Source of the DNA: Chthoniobacterales bacterium
GTDB lineage: Bacteria; Verrucomicrobiota; Verrucomicrobiia; Chthoniobacterales; JAATET01
Assembly (NCBI GenBank): GCA_015655545.1
Contig: JAATET010000031.1
Location: 82,068 to 146,067, forward strand
Direction: 5' to 3'
Length of the DNA: 64,000 nucleotides
In this document: positions 20,038 through 29,350 of the stretch, piece by piece
Position numbering within the stretch: the first letter of the stretch is position 1
Layout: the number at the start of each line of letters is the position of its first letter
Program-made: the position numbers and the translations under genes
The notes under the pieces: generated by a model
What the model was told of the DNA's origin: nothing
The model's input: the letters and a program-made list of their open reading frames with translations, nothing else
The model's database searches: none

Positions 20038-20643
20038 TTACGGAGCGACTGGAGGGAGCTGGAGCCCTTTGATGGTCGCGTCCGTCAGAAGCCGCCTCGG
20101 GATTTTGTGCGTCGTTTGGTCCTGTGTTTCGAGTGTGATTCCCGCGGCGGATTTAACGAGAACGTGCCCCAGAAAGATGGCTCCGTTTTTAAATTCGATG
20201 CGCGAAACCGGTGTCGTTGGGATATTTCGAACCGGAATTGCACGCGCCACCGGAACCGGCGTGGGCGTCACACGTGGTGTGGGCGCCACATATGTTGGAG
20301 GAATATACGTCCGCGGGACATAAACCGGGGCAGGGCGGGGCGTAGGCCGTGGGGTAGGCGCCACATACGTTGGAACGTAGCTGGAAGAGTAATGTGATGG
20401 ACGGTAACCACCGCTTGAGGAGTAGTGGGACGAATGCGATTGGTGTCCCGCAAACTGCACTTCATCCATCACCTGCGGGGAGGCTGATTTTAAAAGCAGT
20501 GGCTCGAACGGTCGTTCGTTCGCATTTTCCAGTTTTGGAGCGGCAGATGTGGGAACATTCGCCTGCGCGTGATTGGACGAAAGTAAAAACGAAACGGCTG
20601 CGGACAATGACGAGGCTCGTTTGAAGATGTCCGCTCCGAACAT
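20038..20643 (-). CDS. His-Xaa-Ser repeat protein (HxsA-like precursor) with C-terminal small beta domain
   Basis: GHQSHSSHYSSSGGYRPSHYSSS His-x-Ser stretch; divergent from hxs maturation genes. Confidence 0.75.
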   Translation of the reverse strand: MFGADIFKRASSLSAAVSFLLSSNHAQANVPTSAAPKLENANERPFEPLLLKSASPQVMDEVQFAGHQSHSSHYSSSGGYRPSHYSSSYVPTYVAPTPRPTPRPAPVYVPRTYIPPTYVAPTPRVTPTPVPVARAIPVRNIPTTPVSRIEFKNGAIFLGHVLVKSAAGITLETQDQTTHKIPRRLLTDATIKGLQLPPVAP

Positions 20644-20719
20644 GCCCTCCCCATAGCCGAGACGGCAGCCCCCTCACAGAAAATTCGATTTGTCTCGGAA
20701 TCTCTGTTTTAACACCAGC

Positions 20720-21049
20720 GTGACCAATCCCCTCTGGAATTTGGTGAGCGAGCAGGTGATTACCGTGCCGCTCAGCGCGAATGTCTATTCGGCAAAAGCG
20801 GCCCTAAAAGCGGCTCACGAAATGACTGACCGATATGTGGTGAAGGTTTCCGAGGAGAATGGAGAAATCGGTGTCTGTCTCCGCACGATGGAAGGCAGTA
20901 TCGACGCTGGGCGAGCTGCGGGCGAATTCCTCAACCGAGTAGCCGACCATCGCCTTCGTGAAATCTTAGACCGAGAAACCGAAGCAACTCGAAACGTTAT
21001 CCTCGCAAATGCGTTGAGCCGCGTCTCCTTCGATGAGCGGGGAAATTGA
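20720..21049 (+). CDS. hxsD: HxsD-like His-Xaa-Ser system protein
   Basis: ~110 aa, overlaps the HxsB-like gene; position and size match HxsD; start codon uncertain. Confidence 0.75.
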   Translation: MTNPLWNLVSEQVITVPLSANVYSAKAALKAAHEMTDRYVVKVSEENGEIGVCLRTMEGSIDAGRAAGEFLNRVADHRLREILDRETEATRNVILANALSRVSFDERGN

Positions 21050-22493
21050 AGGGTTAGGTCGAACGTTTTGGGCACCGGACGAGGAAGCCGGAGCTTATCG
21101 CTTATTGCCTTTCAAATTCACGCGCTTGGACGCGTCGCGCTATGCATTGGTCAACGCGGGCGGCGATTTCATCGTGGCAGACCGAGAGACGACTGGGCGG
21201 CTCATTGAGCACCAACTGCCTGCCGGACATCTACAGTTTCCGGATTTCGAAGCTCGTCACTTTTTGTCGCGCGGACAGACCCGCCTTCCGGAAGAAATTC
21301 TCGCGTCCCACTATCGCACCCGCACGGCACGGCTCGCGGATTTCACGGCTCTGCACATTTTTGTCGTTACGCTGAGGTGTGACCACACCTGCCAGTATTG
21401 TCAGGTTTCACGAGTTTCGGAAAATCGAGCTGCATTCGATATGTCGGTCGAGGATGCGGACCTTGCACTCGAACACGTTTTTCGGAGTCCTGCGCAGCAT
21501 ATCAAGATTGAGTTCCAAGGCGGCGAACCACTTCTCAATTTTGAACTTATCCGCCACGTAATTGAGCGAGCAGAACTTCGCACCGGGGGGAGAGACGTCC
21601 AATTTGTCATCACCTCCAATCTCGCTTTCCTGACCGACGAAATCCTCGATTTCTGCCGCGACCGTCCGGTTTTCTTTTCCACGTCTCTCGATGGCCCAGC
21701 CAAACTGCACAACACGAACCGTTCACGGCCAGGTCGGGACAGCTACGAGAAGGCCGTTGAAGGAATTCGACGCGCGCGAGAGGCCCTTGGCCACCATCGC
21801 GTCTCGGCATTGATGACATCCACCGTCGAAAGTTTGACTCAGCCGGAGGCAATCGTGGACGAATACGTTCGTCAGGGATTCGAGTCCATTTTTTTGAGAC
21901 ACATCAGTCCCTATGGATTTGCCGTCAAATCTGCACCGCGTATCGGATACGAGACCGATTCCTTTTTAGAGTTTTTCAAAAAGGCACTCGGCTACATCAT
22001 CGAGTTAAACCAACGCGGCGTGCGCCTCGTTGAATCATATTCCACGCTGCTGCTGACGCGCATCCTAACCAGTCAACCGACTGGATATGTGGACCTCCAG
22101 TCACCCGCAGGCATTGGCATTGCTGCGCTCATCTATAACTACAACGGCAAGGTTTATGCCGCCGATGAAGGACGCATGCTCGCGGAAATGGGTGATGATA
22201 CGTTTTGTCTCGGGCATGTCCGTGACAGCTACCGCTCGCTGTTCATGGACAGTCAGCTCCTCCCGATGCTCCTACAATCGATGGTTGAAGCGGTGCCCAT
22301 GTGTAGTGACTGCGCCTTTCAGCTCTATTGCGGGACCGACCCCGTTTTTCATCACCGAACTCAGGGCGACTTTGTTGGGCATAGACCAACAAGCGCGTTT
22401 TGCAGACGCAACATGGAAGTGATTCGCCATCTCTTGATGCTTTTGAACGACGATCCAAAGTCAGCGCGGGTCTTGAGGTCTTGGGTGCAATGA
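21033..22493 (+). CDS. hxsB: HxsB-like radical SAM maturase
   Basis: LRCDHTCQYCQVSR CxxxCxxC, QGGEPLLNFELI, C-terminal Cys-rich CSDCAFQLYCGTDP. Confidence 0.88.
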   Translation: MSGEIEGLGRTFWAPDEEAGAYRLLPFKFTRLDASRYALVNAGGDFIVADRETTGRLIEHQLPAGHLQFPDFEARHFLSRGQTRLPEEILASHYRTRTARLADFTALHIFVVTLRCDHTCQYCQVSRVSENRAAFDMSVEDADLALEHVFRSPAQHIKIEFQGGEPLLNFELIRHVIERAELRTGGRDVQFVITSNLAFLTDEILDFCRDRPVFFSTSLDGPAKLHNTNRSRPGRDSYEKAVEGIRRAREALGHHRVSALMTSTVESLTQPEAIVDEYVRQGFESIFLRHISPYGFAVKSAPRIGYETDSFLEFFKKALGYIIELNQRGVRLVESYSTLLLTRILTSQPTGYVDLQSPAGIGIAALIYNYNGKVYAADEGRMLAEMGDDTFCLGHVRDSYRSLFMDSQLLPMLLQSMVEAVPMCSDCAFQLYCGTDPVFHHRTQGDFVGHRPTSAFCRRNMEVIRHLLMLLNDDPKSARVLRSWVQ

Positions 22494-23605
22494 AACTCGC
22501 CGAGAATATCCTGCCGGAAGCCGGTGTTCAGCGGCGCATCCTCCGAGTTGCGTTCGCATTGGAGTCGGCATTTGATGCCTGTCTTTCGCCCGACAAGACG
22601 ACTCTCAGCTTTTTCGAAACTCCGGGGGCAATCCGATATGTCGAACTTCCTGCCACGCTCGATTATCTGGCGAAGGGGGACATTGTTCGGCTCGATGTCG
22701 CACAGGGCAGCCTGCGAGTCCTCTATCGTAAAGCATCCCCTCACAATTTCTTGTTCTTCACCGAGCGGTGTAACAGCAGGTGTTTGATGTGCTCGCAGCC
22801 TCCCCGCGACATTAACGATGATTACCTCATCGACGATATTCTCGAAGCGATTCCACTGATGTCGCCAGACACAGAACAACTCGGAATCACGGGCGGAGAG
22901 CCAACTTTGGTTGGGGACCGTTTGTTGGACGTGCTGGATTCCATTCATCGGAATCTTCCACGCACTGCGGTTCACATGCTGACGAATGGCCGCAATTTTG
23001 AGCGCGGCAAACTCGCGGCGGACATTGGAAACATCGGGCTAGCCGATTTGATGCTCGGCGTTCCCCTTTACTCCGATACGGCATCTCGGCACGATTTTGT
23101 GGTTCAAGCCCGCGGCGCCTTCGATGAAACAATTCGCGGCCTCTACAATCTCGCGCGGTTCGAAGTGCCAATCGAAATTCGATTTGTTACGCACGCCCAG
23201 ACGGTTGACCGACTGCCACAAACGGCCCGGTATATTGCCCGCAATCTGCCGTTCGTCCGACAGGTCGCTTTCATGGGTCTCGAAATGACGGGCTTCGCGC
23301 GCTCAAACGTAGGTGCGCTTTGGATTGAGGCCGAGGACTACGTGGACAAACTGGCTGAAGCCGTCGATGAATTGCCCCGGAGCATCACACCTTTCATCTA
23401 CAATCACCCGTTGTGCGTGCTTCCTCGAAAATTGTGGCCGTATTCCCGCCAGTCGATTTCAGATTGGAAGAACATCTACCACGATGAGTGCGGCGAGTGT
23501 GCGGCGCGGACGGAATGCGGTGGCTTCTTCGCTTCGTCGGAGTTCCGACGAATTGAAGGAATCAAACCGTTTTCAGTCGCTGACTTGGCCGGTCATCCGG
23601 TCTAG
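22490..23605 (+). CDS. hxsC: HxsC-like radical SAM maturase
   Basis: FFTERCNSRCLMCSQPPRD, LGITGGEPTLVGDRL; ATGA overlap with hxsB. Confidence 0.88.
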   Translation: MKLAENILPEAGVQRRILRVAFALESAFDACLSPDKTTLSFFETPGAIRYVELPATLDYLAKGDIVRLDVAQGSLRVLYRKASPHNFLFFTERCNSRCLMCSQPPRDINDDYLIDDILEAIPLMSPDTEQLGITGGEPTLVGDRLLDVLDSIHRNLPRTAVHMLTNGRNFERGKLAADIGNIGLADLMLGVPLYSDTASRHDFVVQARGAFDETIRGLYNLARFEVPIEIRFVTHAQTVDRLPQTARYIARNLPFVRQVAFMGLEMTGFARSNVGALWIEAEDYVDKLAEAVDELPRSITPFIYNHPLCVLPRKLWPYSRQSISDWKNIYHDECGECAARTECGGFFASSEFRRIEGIKPFSVADLAGHPV

Positions 23606-24310
23606 CAAGTCGGTCTGGTAGGCGGGAATGGCCGCCGCCATCCCCTCATATTGGACGATTACGCTCGTGCCGCTGATTTTATAGAGTTTCACGCGCGTTC
23701 CCTTTCGGACTCCGCGAAGCCCGGTTTGGACTGCTCCGGTGCGAACCGGAAACGACACATCCGCGGTCAAAATCAATGAATCGGGAGTGTAGTTGTCGGG
23801 ACGCTCTGAGCTTTGTGTGACCGCCTGTGCCCGCGCTATCGGAACCGCTAAAGCCTTTCGAACTTCGGGCGTCGGAACTGCCGTGGGAGCCGGAGCCGGA
23901 GTTGCAGTCGGCTCGCTCGCCGCGGGAACGTCCGCAACGTCAGGGGTCGCAGTCCGAGACGTTCTATTGGTTTCTGAGTTGGATATCAGACCAATCAGCC
24001 AAACAAATCCGAAGACTCCGGCGACAATGTAAAACCATTTACCGCTTCGCTTTCCTTTGGGCATATTAGGCGGGAGTGGCGGCGGGTTGGCCGAATGTTT
24101 GGTCGATGTCGAGTAGGACAGCCCAGTCCCGGGGATTCCGAGAGTCGTGCGCGTGCCCCGCTTGCTGACGTTCACCGTCACGCCTCTCCCTCCGAGGCTG
24201 AGGGAACTGCCTCGCTTCCCGAGATTCCATCGCACCCCGGGAAGAATCTTGAAACTCTTTCGGAATCGCCATCCCATGCCTAGTCCTTGAACCGCATCCA
24301 AATCAGCCAT
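23573..24310 (-). CDS. DUF4236-domain protein with TM segment, Pro-rich linker and C-terminal SH3-like domain
   Basis: MGWRFRKSFKILPGVRWNLGKRGSSLSLGGRGVTVNVSKRGTRTTLGIPGTGLSY; start may be at ~24277. Confidence 0.8.
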   Translation of the reverse strand: MADLDAVQGLGMGWRFRKSFKILPGVRWNLGKRGSSLSLGGRGVTVNVSKRGTRTTLGIPGTGLSYSTSTKHSANPPPLPPNMPKGKRSGKWFYIVAGVFGFVWLIGLISNSETNRTSRTATPDVADVPAASEPTATPAPAPTAVPTPEVRKALAVPIARAQAVTQSSERPDNYTPDSLILTADVSFPVRTGAVQTGLRGVRKGTRVKLYKISGTSVIVQYEGMAAAIPAYQTDLLDRMTGQVSD

Positions 24311-24411
24311 CCCCCGGCTGTAAAGGCCAATCCGGAATCCGCGCTCTTTGTCTCATCTTCGGGAGAAGACAGGGCGGCTCTGACATGTGATTTAATTTGC
24401 GATTTCATCGG

Positions 24412-26343
24412 CTAGTCTTTTGGAATGGCCTGCAAATCCGATTTGAGCTGGGTGTAGCTTTTAATGAGACCGGTAATTTTCTGATGCAATGGCTCTCGCT
24501 GGGCGGCGGCACGGCTGTTGATTTGCGTGAGCTTGGCCGGTCCTGCCTGCAGTTCGATTTCAAGCGTCTTCCGGATATTGGCATACTTCACATTCAGGGC
24601 GTGCATCTCCGCCGCTGGAACCGCTTGATTTGGGTTGAAGCGAAAGCGCGATTCGCAATTACGGCGCCAATCCACAAGCCTGCTGAGAAAGACTGGCCCA
24701 ATCCCAGGGACCGCCAGCCGATTCGTTATATCCAAGGCTGATTCGACCCCGTAGGCCAAAAGAGTGCCGAGCTTTGCCGGTCCAACCCCGGTAATTCGTG
24801 CGTTCTTCAAAAGCTGCGTATCGAGGAAGGCATCGAGTTGGATTTGGCGCTTCCGAGTTTCCAAACTTTGAAGTTCAGCTTTTCTCTCCCGGTCAAGATG
24901 TAGCAGCCGGTCATAAACCTTTTGCAGCGCATCTCGCGTGGAATTGAATGCCGCTCGATATTGGGTTTCGAGTTTCTCTATTTCTTGAATGCGCTGCTCC
25001 AACTCCTTTTCCGTCCGATTGTAGCCATCATTGCGCTCACGTCGGACACGGGAGTAGTCGTCGTAACTTTTTCCGCCGTAAAGCAACCCGGCGCCGACTA
25101 ACCCGCAAATAAGACCAAGCATCGGAACCGCAAAGACGATGAAAATGGCGAAAGCGAGCAGTGCGATTCCGACTTTGAATTCGACACGCTGAATGGTTTC
25201 GGGCGCTGTGGGATTGGGAGCCGGAAGCGGCACTTGGGCAACCCTCGCCATCGAAAATCCAGTCGGGGTGAGCGCCGTGACATGGATGATTGCGTCCCAG
25301 ACCTGCACACCCACGGGGCCGTGAGGCATGGTCACGTTTACCGAGATGAAGAAGTTTGGACCGCCCCCGCTGGCAATCGAGCACCACGGACATTGGGAAA
25401 GATGAGACGGAAGCCGGTGGGCGGGATCCGAAGAACAGCTCTTTAAGCCCTTCTCTAAAGCTTCTAATGCTACGACCCAATCCCGCGCCGAGGGTCGAGC
25501 ACCATCTCGTTCCGAACCACGCGTAAACGCACGCTCGAATAAATCACGGTGATTTCGAGCAAGCACTCCGAGGGGCAGGCAGTGAGGGGGAGGCTCCATC
25601 CCATACGTCGCTGCTTGGTCACTGAATGCGAAACGGAATTCCGCGATTGCCTGCTCAAGCAGCGTTTCACCCGGACGCGTGGATTTCCCCGCATACGGGT
25701 GTCTGCCCATGAAGAGCAATTTGAAAATCATCGCCGAAAGGCCGAACAAGTCATGATTGGCCTGTCGAACCAGTCCTCGGAAATTTCGGCCCTGCAATTC
25801 CGGTGGCGTCCAGAATGCCACACCTACATCGCAGGTCCACGTTTGCCCGTTATTACCGGTCTGATACGAGTCGCAATCGATTAGGCAAATCGTGCTGTCT
25901 CGCTTTACGAGCAAGTTGCCTTCGTTGACATCACCAATGACCACTCCAATTCGGTGAACCTCATCAAACGCAGCGGCAACATTGCGGGCGACTCTTACGA
26001 GGAAATCCCACTTCGTATTTGGAAACTTGGTAAAGCGCTCTTTGGGTTGGAAGAGTTCGTGGATTTCCTTCCCCTGAACCATGGGCATCAGGAACCCGCG
26101 CAGTTTTTGCTGATTATCCCATACAAGAGCCTGTGGCCACGCCGAGAACTTGGAAATTGTCGGAGTCGCAATCCGGACTAGATGCGCAAGCTTCGCAGCC
26201 TTCGCGCCATCGGGCGGCTCGTGATATATTTTGACGACGCTCCCGGGGTGCGAGTTGGCCTCAAAGACTGACCCTTCGCCCCCGCGCCGTCCGATTTGCC
26301 GTCCGATGACTACGGCATTTCCGCTTTGGTCAACGTAGGCCAT
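24412..26343 (-). CDS. Ser/Thr protein kinase of TerY-P/YegI type with C-terminal TM and helix-hairpin-helix
   Basis: IGRRGGEGSVFEANSHPGSVVKIY, VIGDVNEGNLLVKRDSTICLIDCDSY; ITGVGPAKLGTLLAYGVESALDI HhH. Confidence 0.88.
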   Translation of the reverse strand: MAYVDQSGNAVVIGRQIGRRGGEGSVFEANSHPGSVVKIYHEPPDGAKAAKLAHLVRIATPTISKFSAWPQALVWDNQQKLRGFLMPMVQGKEIHELFQPKERFTKFPNTKWDFLVRVARNVAAAFDEVHRIGVVIGDVNEGNLLVKRDSTICLIDCDSYQTGNNGQTWTCDVGVAFWTPPELQGRNFRGLVRQANHDLFGLSAMIFKLLFMGRHPYAGKSTRPGETLLEQAIAEFRFAFSDQAATYGMEPPPHCLPLGVLARNHRDLFERAFTRGSERDGARPSARDWVVALEALEKGLKSCSSDPAHRLPSHLSQCPWCSIASGGGPNFFISVNVTMPHGPVGVQVWDAIIHVTALTPTGFSMARVAQVPLPAPNPTAPETIQRVEFKVGIALLAFAIFIVFAVPMLGLICGLVGAGLLYGGKSYDDYSRVRRERNDGYNRTEKELEQRIQEIEKLETQYRAAFNSTRDALQKVYDRLLHLDRERKAELQSLETRKRQIQLDAFLDTQLLKNARITGVGPAKLGTLLAYGVESALDITNRLAVPGIGPVFLSRLVDWRRNCESRFRFNPNQAVPAAEMHALNVKYANIRKTLEIELQAGPAKLTQINSRAAAQREPLHQKITGLIKSYTQLKSDLQAIPKD

Positions 26344-27101
26344 TCCAGCAGGTGAACTTTTCGGCGGGCCGCGATAAGCAGCGTTTTATCGTCATCGGTT
26401 CGCTCATTGAGCGACTCCGTAGATAGAAAAGCTACTAGCGGTCGTTGTAATGAAGGCGAATCACCTGACGCGGCAACGACCTTCACCAGCGGGTCGATAA
26501 ATGGTTCATGGACTGCGTTGTCCGCATACCGAAGGGCGACAGCTTGAATGCCATCGGTAAATCCGGCCACAGCGTCCACCGACAGCGGGTGCGAGTAAAA
26601 TTGAAAACCGGTTCGCCAGTTGGGCGATGTGATGAAGTAGGTCTCGTTCGCGAATTCGCCACGGTTTGGCCATGTTGCGGGATGGTATCTGCCGTGACTT
26701 TTTACAGCCCATGCTCCGTCGCCCACCTGCACGAACATGTTCGCGTCGTTAGAGATGACAGCGAAAAGAAGAGTGCATGCAAACTGCCTCGGAGAAAGGC
26801 TTCTTTCATCGGCCAGTGCCCGGACGCGAGCCTGTGCTAAATCCAGCACATAGAAGGCCGCTGATTCTCCCAACTCTTCTCCATCTGCGACCAATATTGC
26901 GAGCGCATCAAGGGTTGCCTCGACCGCGGCAGCGGCACCTTCGTCGGAATGAGCCGCAGACCCGGCCCCATCAGCAAGCGCCAGAATGACGACCGATTTT
27001 CCGTCGATGAGGACATGGCGATGGGCACAAAAATCCTGACACGGTGCACCCGTTGCCGAGTGCGAGGTGCCCACTACGGAGGCTCCGACGATGTTCCACA
27101 T
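26310..27101 (-). CDS. PP2C-type protein phosphatase (TerY-P/YegK type)
   Basis: GTSHSATGAPCQDFCAHR, LALADGAGSAAHSDEGA, QVGDGAW, GFTDGIQ. Confidence 0.88.
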   Translation of the reverse strand: MWNIVGASVVGTSHSATGAPCQDFCAHRHVLIDGKSVVILALADGAGSAAHSDEGAAAAVEATLDALAILVADGEELGESAAFYVLDLAQARVRALADERSLSPRQFACTLLFAVISNDANMFVQVGDGAWAVKSHGRYHPATWPNRGEFANETYFITSPNWRTGFQFYSHPLSVDAVAGFTDGIQAVALRYADNAVHEPFIDPLVKVVAASGDSPSLQRPLVAFLSTESLNERTDDDKTLLIAARRKVHLLEWPTLTKAEMP

Positions 27102-27118
27102 CGGAAGGGCCTAAAACT

Positions 27119-27811
27119 TCAAACCTGCGCCCAACCCGCGGGCGAAGTGAGAGGAACTTCATCCGTTGTTGCAGACCGCGAGACGGCCTGCTGCGAAGCA
27201 CTGAGCCATTCGAAAAGTTTGCGGAATTCGAGCCCTTTCAACGCGACTGGCGCCCGCGCGCTAGATAGTTCAGCGAGGCATTCCATGTCTGCGCCCTCCA
27301 CCCCGACAGCAAAAAATGAAAAGCTCTTCTTCATCGCCCCGTCCTTCACGCGTTGCACTGCTTGGGTCCAGAAGCTCGAATGTTTGTCGGTCGGTCCGCC
27401 GTCTGTGATGAGGAAAACCCATGGACGATAATAGCCGACGCCGTTGGTCTTGAGCACCTGCTTGTGCTGTTCAAGGTAATCGAGCCCTTCGACAACCGCT
27501 TGGCCCATTGGCGTATCACCAGCAATGGCAAGCTGAGGGGTTGTAAACGCATCAGCAGTCGCGAAGGTCTGAAGCAAATCGACTCTGCCTCCGAAGGTCA
27601 TCACGGCGACTTCGACTCGCTTCTTGGCCAGGCTGTCAGCGAGAAGGCTGTCGCGGTAAATTTCTAACCCGGCCTGCAATTCCTTCAATGGCTCGCCTTG
27701 CATGGAACCGGACACGTCCAAGAGCAAAAGACTTGGACAGCGCGGTTCGGCATTCTCCGCATAGGTTGATGCGATGTCCGTTCCAGAATTGATAAAGGGG
27801 TTCTGTTCCAT
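27119..27811 (-). CDS. TerY/YegL-like vWA domain protein
   Basis: CPSLLLLDVSGSMQGEPLKELQAGLE, MIDAS DxSGS, LITDGGPTD. Confidence 0.9.
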   Translation of the reverse strand: MEQNPFINSGTDIASTYAENAEPRCPSLLLLDVSGSMQGEPLKELQAGLEIYRDSLLADSLAKKRVEVAVMTFGGRVDLLQTFATADAFTTPQLAIAGDTPMGQAVVEGLDYLEQHKQVLKTNGVGYYRPWVFLITDGGPTDKHSSFWTQAVQRVKDGAMKKSFSFFAVGVEGADMECLAELSSARAPVALKGLEFRKLFEWLSASQQAVSRSATTDEVPLTSPAGWAQV

Positions 27812-27854
27812 GGGGTGGTTGGATGCAGGTTTATGTCACCAATTTTTGGGGTAA

Positions 27855-28676
27855 TCAATCGGCATCGTGGCTGATGGAGGGATGAGAAGGTTTCGCCTTC
27901 AACGATTTTACCTGACCGTGAAGCTCGCGCAGCAACTCGCCCTGTTCTTTGAGCTGACCGGCAATATCATCTAATGTCGTCTCGTCTTCGCCGGGCTTCA
28001 CGAGAAGAGAAGCCACTAAGGCCGTAAATGCGCCAAAGATACCGATGCCAGCAAACATCGTAAGCACCGCGACGGCACGTCCCAAAGTGGTGACCGGCGC
28101 CATATCTCCGTAGCCAACCGTGGTCATCGTCGTGAGCGTCCACCAAAGCGCGTCTTCAGCCGTATGGATGTTGCTTCCCGAACCTTCCTCTGCAATCAGG
28201 ATGGCCACCGAGGAAAAAACGGCCACACATACCATCGTGAGAATAATGGCGATGACCGTCGTCTCACGCTTGTTGAGGAACAGTCGCTTCAATAAACCGG
28301 TGCTCCCGCGAAGGCCGCGGAACAGTCGGAGCAATCGGAATACTCGGGCCAATCGTCCCCACCGCAGCGGGTCAACAATTGGGATCGATGAAATAAAATC
28401 TATCCACCCCCATGTTATTAGATATCGCCGCCGATTTTTGTGGAGGTAGAGCAGAACAAAAAAATCGGCCATGAAGATGGCGCATATCACATAGTCCGCG
28501 ATATCAAGGACGCGCTTTACCTCCCGAGGCAATGGCACCAAGAGCGATAGGGCCAAAACCAGAAGGACCCCAACCGAGGTCAGCATGATGAAGAATTGCC
28601 AGACGAGTGGGACTGGGCGTCTAAGCGGGCTCTCCTTCACGCGTTGGAAGTCATCAAGGTAACGACCCTCCAGCAA
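27855..28676 (-). CDS. Voltage-gated-type potassium channel
   Basis: Selectivity filter TMTTVGYGDMAP, arginine-rich S4-like RLARVFRLLRLFRGLRG. Confidence 0.93.
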   Translation of the reverse strand: MLEGRYLDDFQRVKESPLRRPVPLVWQFFIMLTSVGVLLVLALSLLVPLPREVKRVLDIADYVICAIFMADFFVLLYLHKNRRRYLITWGWIDFISSIPIVDPLRWGRLARVFRLLRLFRGLRGSTGLLKRLFLNKRETTVIAIILTMVCVAVFSSVAILIAEEGSGSNIHTAEDALWWTLTTMTTVGYGDMAPVTTLGRAVAVLTMFAGIGIFGAFTALVASLLVKPGEDETTLDDIAGQLKEQGELLRELHGQVKSLKAKPSHPSISHDAD

Positions 28677-28685
28677 GCTCGTTCT

Positions 28686-29237
28686 TCAGCGGACGCGCGC
28701 ACCTTCTAGTGTTTTACGGGGAACTTTAAACTCTCGGCCTTCGAAGTTAACGGTCGCCTCATCGGCCTTTAGAGCAACTACCCTTAAAGCGGTTCCCGCG
28801 CTCACTCCAAAGACGCCATTGTCATCCGAGAAGGAGATTCGTCGCGGCAGAACTATGGTCACCGGGAGAGCGGTCTGGTCGCTGAATACCTCCAAAGCGG
28901 ATAGGTCAGGAGGAGGGACGGGCGCTTGAGCCGGTCGCGGCCTTGCCGTCGAAGCTGGAACCGGGCTGGCGGAGACGACTGGAATGGGCGTTGCTGAAGG
29001 CTGTGACGGTTGAGTTGGCGTTGGTGTCCTATCCGAGGACGTTGTGCTGACCGAAAAAACGCTGAGCCCAAAAATTCCTATAAGGCCGATTGCGACGATG
29101 GCCGCACACCCGGTTCCAGCATATGTAACGTCGGGGCTCCCGCAATTTGGGCATTTATTCGAAAGGTTTTTCCCCTTGGGATACCATGTGTAATTGCAGG
29201 CTTTGCACCTGTTCTGGAGCCTCTTCGTCCGTCCCAT
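28686..29237 (-). CDS. Zinc-ribbon / TM / Pro-rich-linker protein with C-terminal small beta domain
   Basis: CKACNYTWYPKGKNLSNKCPNCGSPDV, TM, TPTPTQPSQPSATPIPV linker. Confidence 0.7.
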   Translation of the reverse strand: MGRTKRLQNRCKACNYTWYPKGKNLSNKCPNCGSPDVTYAGTGCAAIVAIGLIGIFGLSVFSVSTTSSDRTPTPTQPSQPSATPIPVVSASPVPASTARPRPAQAPVPPPDLSALEVFSDQTALPVTIVLPRRISFSDDNGVFGVSAGTALRVVALKADEATVNFEGREFKVPRKTLEGARVR

Positions 29238-29350
29238 TGCGTGCGGATACTATTTGAATGCGAGCGATTTCCGAGTTGGAAATATTGTCTCTGCGCCAAT
29301 CATCGAAAATTCAAACTCCCATCTGTTCAATGGCGGCGTAAGTTCGACGG

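Noticed and set aside
20069-20397. Plus-strand ORFs over the HxsA-like gene
   Set aside because: Shadows of the repetitive Pro/Thr-rich minus-strand coding sequence.
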